From Serripes groenlandicus (lineage: Eukaryota > Mollusca > Bivalvia > Cardiida > Cardiidae): 64,000 nt of DNA. The stretch is from assembly GCA_031761405.1 (NCBI GenBank), contig JASEVX010000357.1:62001-126000 (forward strand). Reading direction: 5' to 3'. The notes beneath the pieces were generated by a model. It saw only the letters and a program-made list of their open reading frames with translations. It was not told where the DNA came from and searched no databases. Positions 46,901 through 55,900 of this stretch are shown one piece after another; the first letter of the stretch is position 1, and each line of letters begins with the position of its first letter. Made by a program: the position numbers and the translations under genes.

Positions 46901-49900
46901 CCGAAATTGCTGGGCCACTATGCTCAACAGAATGTTCAGGATCTTGCTGGGACTCGGGTTCGACAATGGGGACTCCGACATCATTGGAAACAGAATGATC
47001 CGGTTCAGAAGGTTCGGACTCGGTCAAATGTTGTGTGCTAGTGGATTGACTAGATGTACCTGCTGACTCACAGTCAGTGAAGAAAGAATCAATTTTGCGC
47101 GTATTTTTTGCGTCCGTTTTTCTGATTTTCTTGTTGAATTGCTTCCAGTTATGAGACATTTTTCCGTGACACGCTGGTTAACAAAAGAACGGAATACGGG
47201 ATGTCGTAAAAGAAATCTCGTAAAGGGAGATCACTGATTTGCGCAGTGCTCTACCTTGATGAGGTTTATTTTACGACATACCGTATTCCGTTCTTTTGTT
47301 TACCAGCGTGACTTACTTCCCCTGACAATAGATGACAGCTGTCTGACTCGCATTTCGGCACTGATAAAAAACGACGGCCGATTTTCGCATTTCGGCAATA
47401 ATAAAAAACGATGGCCGATTTTCGCATTTCGGCAATTCTTCGGAGGGGAATTTATATTTTTAGGGGAAAAACTATACTTATTTTCCAAGGGGAAGGGGCC
47501 GTTAAGCGGCCCCTTCTATAGAAGGAAAAAAACCTGAATTGACATGTTGTATCTACTCAAATCACTAGCATATTTTCACATTGTAATCTATTAACCTCCA
47601 AAAGGAAAAACAATCAATTAGTTGTGTATGTGTTTTATTTCAATATTTAAAAAAGTGATTTTGTTACTAAAGGATGTTTACAATCTAACATCATGCAATT
47701 TTGTACCCCCAAAAATTCACTGCAGAGGGTACATGTACCCCCAGGAAAAAAAATGTCTGCGCACACTGAGCAGTCTGAAAAAAATCCAGAATGTTCGACT
47801 GAATGATATCTAGGTCAAGTTTGAACATGGGTAATGTTGGGTCAAAAAGTAGGTCACTAGGTCAAAATCTGTAAAAGCTCAGAAGGTCACAATTTTTTAA
47901 CTCGTTTTCAAAGGTGACTGCGCACAACCTAAATTTATGGGGAATTCCCACTAGCAAGGCACATCCATAATTGCCATCATCCAATCAGAATAGGATTCAC
48001 AAATTCTTTCAAACTTGTTGGTGAATTAATATGGATACACTGGAGTTCCAGTATAACGCAATATTAGGGGTCTAAGGTCTAGCATCGCCTTGGAATCCGA
48101 TCGCGAGTAACCATTAGAAATTAAAGCAATCACAAGTAATATGCCTCATCATGCCAAAACCGGATACTCGTTAATCTCCACATTTTAACTGCATGCAATG
48201 GCGATTTAAAATGTCTCAAAAGCTAATCTATTTTAGTAGGCCAGAATATGGTGTCTATATGTGCATATACTGTTGCTGTACTACGAATATAATCCTCATT
48301 TTATTTGATTTCGAAATTGGCTTATATAGAGGGTTGTAAAAAACAATCTCATTCCAACCGCCATTTGCTAGTGCGCTTGTTTTGAATGTCGTCTGCTGCT
48401 TTCAAATGAATAATCAAACAATGTCTCCTTTCCTTACATTTTTATCTCTTAAAAGAAAAATAATTCTCAAAACCACATATTTAAAGCTTTAAATGCAAAT
48501 GTAGCAGACGGCGTTTGAAAACATTGTAACAAAAAGAGAAACTGCTTGTTTTCAGCATAATCAGGTTGAAAAATCTAGTGAAAACTTAAAAAATCTTCTC
48601 CTTGAAAGTGTCTGGCCGATTTTCAAATAATTTTGTAGAAATGTTCCTTGAGTGACCCTCGTGCAGATTCCTTCAAGCCATGTTGATTTGTCAAAAAACA
48701 TGGCCGCCAGAGGGTGGGGCTATTTTGCCTTATATGGCTATAGTGAAAACTTGAAATCCTCTCCTGAAAGTGTCGATCCGATTTTCAAATAATTTCATAG
48801 AAATGTTTCTTGGGTGACCCTCCATCAGATTCCTTCAAGCCACGTTGATTGGCTGTTTTGCCTTATATGGCTATAGTGAAAGCTTAACAAATCTTCTCCA
48901 AAGGTGACAGATTCCTTCAAGACAAGTTGATCGGCCACCAGGGGGCGGGGCTTTTTTGGCTTATATGGCTATAGTGAAAACTTAAAAAATCTTCTCCAAA
49001 GGTGTCGGGCCAATTTTCACATTAATTTTGTAGAAATGTTCCATGGGTGGCCCTCTCAGTTTCCTTCAAGCCATGATGATTGGTAAAAAAACATGGCCAT
49101 CAGGGGGCTGTTTGGAGATTTAATTTTTGCCTAATGGCAGTGGAGCGATACTGGCCCTTCTTGGGCCTCTTGTTTTTAAATACTTTCTGTTCAAGGAGCC
49201 AAAACTCGAATAAAAATTGTAGAAAAGCAAAGAAACTTGAACCCAATCAATTCACCATGTGAAATCTAGGTACCAAATATGAAATCTTAAACATGCAGCA
49301 AAACATGTAAAATTTTCAAGGTGTAAATGGCAGTAAATGAAATCTTAAACATGCAGCAAAACATGTAAAGTTTTCAAGGTGTAAATGGCAGTAATTTACT
49401 CAAAATTTGTGAAACCGTACGAAACTCAGATTTGCCAGAGCCATTTAAGTAATAAAGCTATGAATGAAAAATCATACAAACACTTAACACTATCAATACA
49501 ATGAATTTTGTTTTCATCTGGTGATGAGTGAATTATTGCCTTGTTATGCCAAAATTACATTTTTACAAATGAAGTAAATGTATCACTTACCATATATTTT
49601 ATCAAACCTTCCGTCAATGGCAAGACTTGCTTTTTGTTGAATTTCCTATCTGATAGCGAATGATGTGCTAGTGATGAAACTGAGGCAGTAAACTCCTCTT
49701 TGTACAAGCACAAGAAGGAGTCTGCCTCATCTTTTTGATTAATGTCATGGCTTCTTATGGCCTGCCCTCTTTTGATGCTGGCAAGCTTGGCCAAGAGTTG
49801 GCCGGCCTTCAGGGCTAGCGTGGGATTCTTGAATGTTATTGTTCCGCTTGATGATGCTGTGTTTCTCTCATCGGCTAAAGTTGTAATTGCTTTGATACAG

Positions 49901-52900
49901 TCATCAAAGAGCGGACCACTGATGAATCGGCTTATATCACTCGATTCCTGTTTGCAGGATGTCCTCAATTGCACCTTCAGCCGACCCAAAATCCTCAGTT
50001 TCTCACGCACTTGACTTGCACGCTGTCGTCCTAGTTTGCGGAATTGCGTCATTCCGAAAAGATTGATCAGCTTATCGCTTTTTACAGCCAGGCTGATTTC
50101 ATCATGGTGGAAGCGGGATGTGACGAACTCGGTATATTCACCGATGTTTGCTTCCGATTCATAAATACTTGTGCCCAGTGCACCAAGAAGCATATACTGT
50201 CCAGATTTAATGGAATCAATAGCTGGCTTCTTGGTGCCTGTGACTTCATGACTTATCTTTTCGTCTTTGAAAGAGCAATTTTTTGCATGCCTCCACACTT
50301 CGTTTTTGACAAAGAATGTCAGACAAAACGAACAAGGCATAAAGTCAGTGGGTGAGTACTTCGTTTCGTCAGCAGCTGGCCGTCTTCCAACATAAAAAAC
50401 ACCTTTTTTCTCCAGCAAAACTTCAACATTATGGTTGAAGTTGCCCAAGTTCCTGTATTTGGAAAAGACCTGATTCCTACATTTGGTAACTTCTTTGGAA
50501 GATTTTCCATTTTTGGTTATCACTGGTAGGCAAGCTATTTCTGGAACATCCTTATGTGCCATCTCGAGATGTCTGGCCATCTTGCTTACATTTTTTTCAC
50601 AGAAAAAGCATGCGTGTTTTTTGGAATAGTCTTTTTTCTGTGATTTGCTGTCAATTGCTTGTATCACTATTCCTAAAATGAACAATTTAGCACAATTATT
50701 AACTATAACTAACAAGAGGACCATAATGGTCCAATATTGCTCACCTGATTTAATCAATCTTAAACAGTTTTAAGTGGTGTATACATACAAGGGAAACTTG
50801 AGTTTCTATGCGTGACAGTGACACATATGCTCTTGGATTTATTAAAAAGATGCATAATATATACATGTAATATAATTATAACAATAAGGTTTACCAGTCA
50901 TTAAGAATTAAATATAGATTTTTGGAAAACAGGTTATAAAAAAACAGATTTAGACTTCATCATTTGATTTGCCAATATTGCGTCCAAAGGGACGCACAGG
51001 TATTCTTTTCGTGGGACATTTGAGTAAAAACTGCTCAATGTCGCATAATTTATGGAAAAACCCTGCTTCACACATTATGTACAAGGTTAGTAAAAATATT
51101 CAATTTACCCCAGTTTTCTTCTTCATTTTGTAAGGTGTCTTGTGATGAATCGGCTTTAAAACTAGCTTGCAATTTCAAAGGATCCTGACAATTTGAAAAG
51201 AAATGCTATTTGTCTTGAAAGCTATTCAAGTCAATTTGTTTTTAGCTCAAGGTAGGATTTTGTGATCGCCTTTATTACGTTGATCGTTGTCTGTCCGTTG
51301 TCAACAATTTGCTTGTTAACACTGTAGAGGCCATTATTATCATCCAATCTTCATGTTTGCTCATCTTGTTGAATTCTAGGCCATGTTCAAATATGGATTA
51401 TGTCAGACCAAAAACTAGCTCATTAGGCAAAAGAAAGGAAAATCTTGTTAACACATTGTGAAGCCATTTTTTGGATTGAGCAGGTTGAAGAGTTTTTGTT
51501 GAAATTTAGTCTAAATTTTGAATATGGATCATGCCTGGTCAAAACTAGGTCACTATGCCAAACTGGAGGAAAATCTTGTAAACACTTTAAAGTCCGCATT
51601 TTGGAGTTGAGCAGCTTGCGACTTGTCAGGATGATATGTAGGCCAAATTTAAAGGTTATGGTTATGCCAGGTGAAGAACTAGGTCACTATGCCAAATTGA
51701 AGGAAAATCTTGAAGCCACATATTTAATCGCATGTTCAAACAATAGAATGGTTGTCTCCATAATATCTTTCCTAAGTTCAAATATGTCTGGACAAAAAAT
51801 AGCTCACTAGGTCAAATTTAACCAAAAAAATTGTTTATATTGAGACCACATTTTTGACTTGTGCATGTTGGAATTTTGTACGAATATTTTTCTTGATGGT
51901 ATCTAGACAGTTCCTTGTTCAAAATTGCGTCATATTGAGTAAACAAGTAACCGCTTAAGACGGTAAGGCCGGATTGTCGGCAATTTGACCTTGAAAATCG
52001 ACAAGTCAAGGTCAAAGTAACCATAGAAATCAATAGAACTTGTTTCTGGTTACCTTCAGGCAAAGTTTCAAGTTTGTAACCCTTTCCAGTGCTGAGATTT
52101 TGCCTCAACCTGAAACTTTAACCAAATGTTGACGGACAGACGGACATCGCCAATCTATAGACCGGAATTGCTAGAGCAATCAGGCCAAAAACAGGTTGCC
52201 AGGCCGAACTTGAGAAAAATCTTGTGGAGACTTCAAGTTTCATGGTTGACTTATTTATCAAATTACTTCTCTCAAGTTCTATTAACGAATGCCTTATCAT
52301 ATAGAGCCATGGTTCTCAGGTGAGTGCTTCAGGGCCAATATGGCCCTCTTATTTTTTTTCTGTTTGATTGGGGTTTAACAATGTTCCAAAACTAGGTCAC
52401 TAGGTCAAATTGAAGGAAAATCTTGTTAACAATAATCTTATACCCTTCTCTACATTATCGGATGTAGATGCCAAGTGAGACTTTCTATTTGAATACAAAA
52501 TATGAATAAGTTGATTTTGAGAATTGGACAGAGCATCCTCATTTTAGTTTGCCTGCACATGAAGTGCTCAAGGTGAGCTATTGTGATCACATTTTTTCCT
52601 GTCGTCGCCGAGCCCCGGTAGCTCAGTCTGTAGCAACGTCGGCTGTCACTCGAGGGGTTGTGAGTTCGAAGCCAAGCTTGGCCAACATTCTTTCCGACGT
52701 TTCACAAAAGTCACTGTGACACGTGCATACGTCTTTCACCATTAAGCTAACAGCCTATGTGGAAAAGTAGCCAGTTGCTTGGAAGGTACTGGTGTGAGAA
52801 ATTCAGGAAACATATGAGTATATATATATATATATATGAAAATTGTTGAAAACGGCGTTAAAACCCCAATCAATCAATCATTGTCCCGTCGTCAGGCATA

Positions 52901-55900
52901 TTTATAACAATACAACAGCTCAACTTACATAGGTTGGTATTGTTTCAGAACAGTCTGAATCAGAAGCATAATCCCTTGCAACATTATAGAGAACTTCTGA
53001 CCCCTCTTTTATCACCAGAGAATCTTCCTCTACTATAATTTCGGTCAAATCTTGATGATTACCTTAAACAAACTTTTATTTAAAATATAATAATTACTAT
53101 GTGATTCAGGTTTTTGTTGTTGTTGTCTTGTTGACAACTTGATTCTTTCTCAACCACCTAAGGAACATTTTTGTCATGCCCATTAAATAGTACTGGTACA
53201 TAGGAGGACTGAACCTGGTTGACAGGTCCAAGAGCTTTCTGAAATGCAGTATTTTGTCTTTAAATCAGATACCCAAGAGTCAAAGTTGCTTTTAAATGGA
53301 ATTTTGGTTCTATCAGTATGTCTTGTGACAACCCTGCTTTGATCATATCAATAGTTATACTGACACAGCCAAGCAGTCAGAATGGTAAAATCACGACCTT
53401 TAACACTTGGGAGGGAATGCCATTGCTACCACTGTGTCCAGTTTTGCATTTGGAACAGTTAATTGCCAATTCAAGGAATATCATGATAAAAATGTTGAGT
53501 TATGCAGTCAACAAAATAGAGCCTTATCAATATGAGGTGATGCTCCGTCTGGCCTGGCTAAATACTGGTGGCACAGTCTACTTAAATGGGCTTCATAATA
53601 GATTATATATATATACAATATATCTTTTGAACTAGTGTTTTCAATTTCTAAAAAGAAATTCCAGAAATTGTATCATTTTAAATCTATTAACTACTTACAA
53701 TGTCAGTAAACTGCTGATTTTAATATGCTGGATCAAACTTAACCTATATTCTCATTAGCTTTGAAAAAAAATTGGTCAAAAAATGAAAGATCTCTAGAAA
53801 TGAACCTATGATTATTAAATTGAGTTGAAAACATTATGTACAAACTCTGTTTTAGCCACAATATTTTCAAAATTCATCTGCTGCAGATGAGTCAGAACGT
53901 GTCCTAGATGTTTTCACTTATCTTTGCAGCAATAGCAATTATATTTTCTTTTTATCACATTAGTTTAAAGTTTTTGAATTTATAGTTTACCTTCTTTCAG
54001 CACAGGAGGCTCATCTGTCGGATCTGTATTGGATGGATGGTTTTCTTTTACTTCACTCTAAATAACAGACAAAAGAAGACATTTTATGAGCCACATTGAA
54101 AAAACCCAGCATTCGGATGATTTAACGTTAGGACTGCTAGAATTGATTTGTGAAGCCTGTGCAACCAGTATAGAGCTTGGCCCACGTTGTTATCATTTAT
54201 GTCTGAGACAGGAAGCGTATCATTTTTCAGATCAGGTGAGTTTACATTTTAGCTTTAAACATCATTTCCTTCTAAACCACTGGACCAACTTTACAGGGAT
54301 GTTCCTTTGATGGTCTGTTCCTTTTCAAAAATGTTCAAATATTTAAATTCCATTTAGATTTTTAGTTGCTGTTTGTTTTTAGCTCACCGAACATTTATCT
54401 CCATCAAATCTTTGACAAGTTCGAAACTGGGCTATATGAGGTCAAAAACTAGGTCAAATTGAAGAGAAATCTTGTTAACCGATTACTTCACAGAACAATG
54501 GCCTAATAAGTGTATACTGGCTTATCAGTTTTACTGTGCAGAGGGCACAAGAAATTTTGGGAAATTTGATAATTTTGACACCTGTGTAACAAATCCTAAA
54601 ATATGGTTAATTTCTATGCATTGGACTGGTTTAATGTAAGATTATGAAATGCTGCAGATAAAATTTACTATATAGCTCTGTTTTTAGCTCAGAAGGCCAG
54701 AAGAGCTTATGCCGTGGTGTGGTGTCCGTGCGTGCGTCCGTAAACAATTGCTTGTGAACGCGATACAGTCTTCAGTTTTGATTGTATCTCAATCAAACTC
54801 TTACAGTAGTTAGATATCCATGATATCTCGTTTCCCTTTGCAAACCAGGCAGATCCGCCCATGCAAGACTGGATTATGGCCCTTGAAATTTTCAAAATTG
54901 CTATAATACAGCTTGTGAACGCGATAAAGTCTTCATTTTTAGCTCCACAGTCGAGCTTATGTCATGGCGAATTGTCCGTTGTGCGTGCGTTAACTTTTTC
55001 CTTTAAACGACTTCTTCTCCCTAACCACCTGGCCAATTTGGTTGAAACTTCATAGGAAGCATCCTCTCAATGTCCTCTCTTAAATTCCTTCATTTTTTTT
55101 TTATCCATCCATAATTCTGGTTTCCATAGCAACCAAAAGAAAAAAATAGTGAAAACTTAAAAAATCTTCTTCTCCAAAAGTGTCAGGCCAATTTTCAAAT
55201 AATTTTGTAGAAATGTTCCTTGGGTGACCCTTTATTACATTCCTTCAAGAAATGTTGATTGGGCGAAAAACATGGCCGCCAGGGCGGGCGGGGCTATTTT
55301 GCCTTATATAGCTATAATGAAAACTTAAAAAATCTTCTTCTCCGAAAGTGTTCAGCCGATTTTCAAATAATTTTGTAGAAATGTTCCTTGGGTGACTCTC
55401 TATTAGATTCCTTCAAGAAATGTTGATTGGGCGAAAAACATGGCCGCCAGGGGGGCGGAGCTATTTTGCCTTATATAGCTAAAGTGAAAACTTGAAATAT
55501 CTTCTTCTCCGAAAGTTTTCAGCCGATTTTCAAATAATTTTGTAGAAATGTTCATTGGGTGAACCTCTATCAGATTCCTTCAAGCCATGAACATGGCCGC
55601 CAGAGAGCGGGGCTATTTTGCCTTATATGACCATAGTGAAAACTTAAAAAACCTTCTTCTCCGAAAGTGTTCAGCCTATTTTCAAATAATTTTATAGAAA
55701 TGTTCATTTGGTGACCCTCTATCAGATTCCTTCAAGCCATGTTGATTGGTCGAAAAACATGGCCGCCAGAGGGAGGGGCTATTTTGCCTTATATGACCAT
55801 AGTGAAAACTTAGAAATCTTCTTCTCCGAAAGTGTTGAGCAGATTTTCAAATAATTTTGTAGAGATGTTCCTTGGGTGAACCTCTATCAGATTCCTTCAA

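Larger units (their letters stand above)
42203..47536 (-). mobile_element. Complete hAT transposon
   Basis: The element starts CAGGGGTTTTTTTC and ends GGAAAAAAACCTG, short imperfect terminal inverted repeats beginning CAGG as usual for hAT. AATTG occurs directly outside both ends (42198-42202 and 47537-47541). This would be a short target duplication; many hATs make 8 bp, so the border should be checked. Inside is one minus-strand transposase gene (42379-47159). Subterminal repeats lie near the transposase 5' end, and GGGGAAGGGGCC motifs lie near both termini. The element is 5334 bp. Confidence 0.82.

Noticed and set aside
52607..52690. Possible tRNA gene
   Set aside because: A- and B-box-like motifs are present, but the acceptor and anticodon stems do not pair, and the body and tail are those of a SINE family with several copies in the window.
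53318..53635. 105-codon plus-strand frame
   Set aside because: It has no domain, ends in a low-complexity AT stretch, and lies inside an intron on the other strand.
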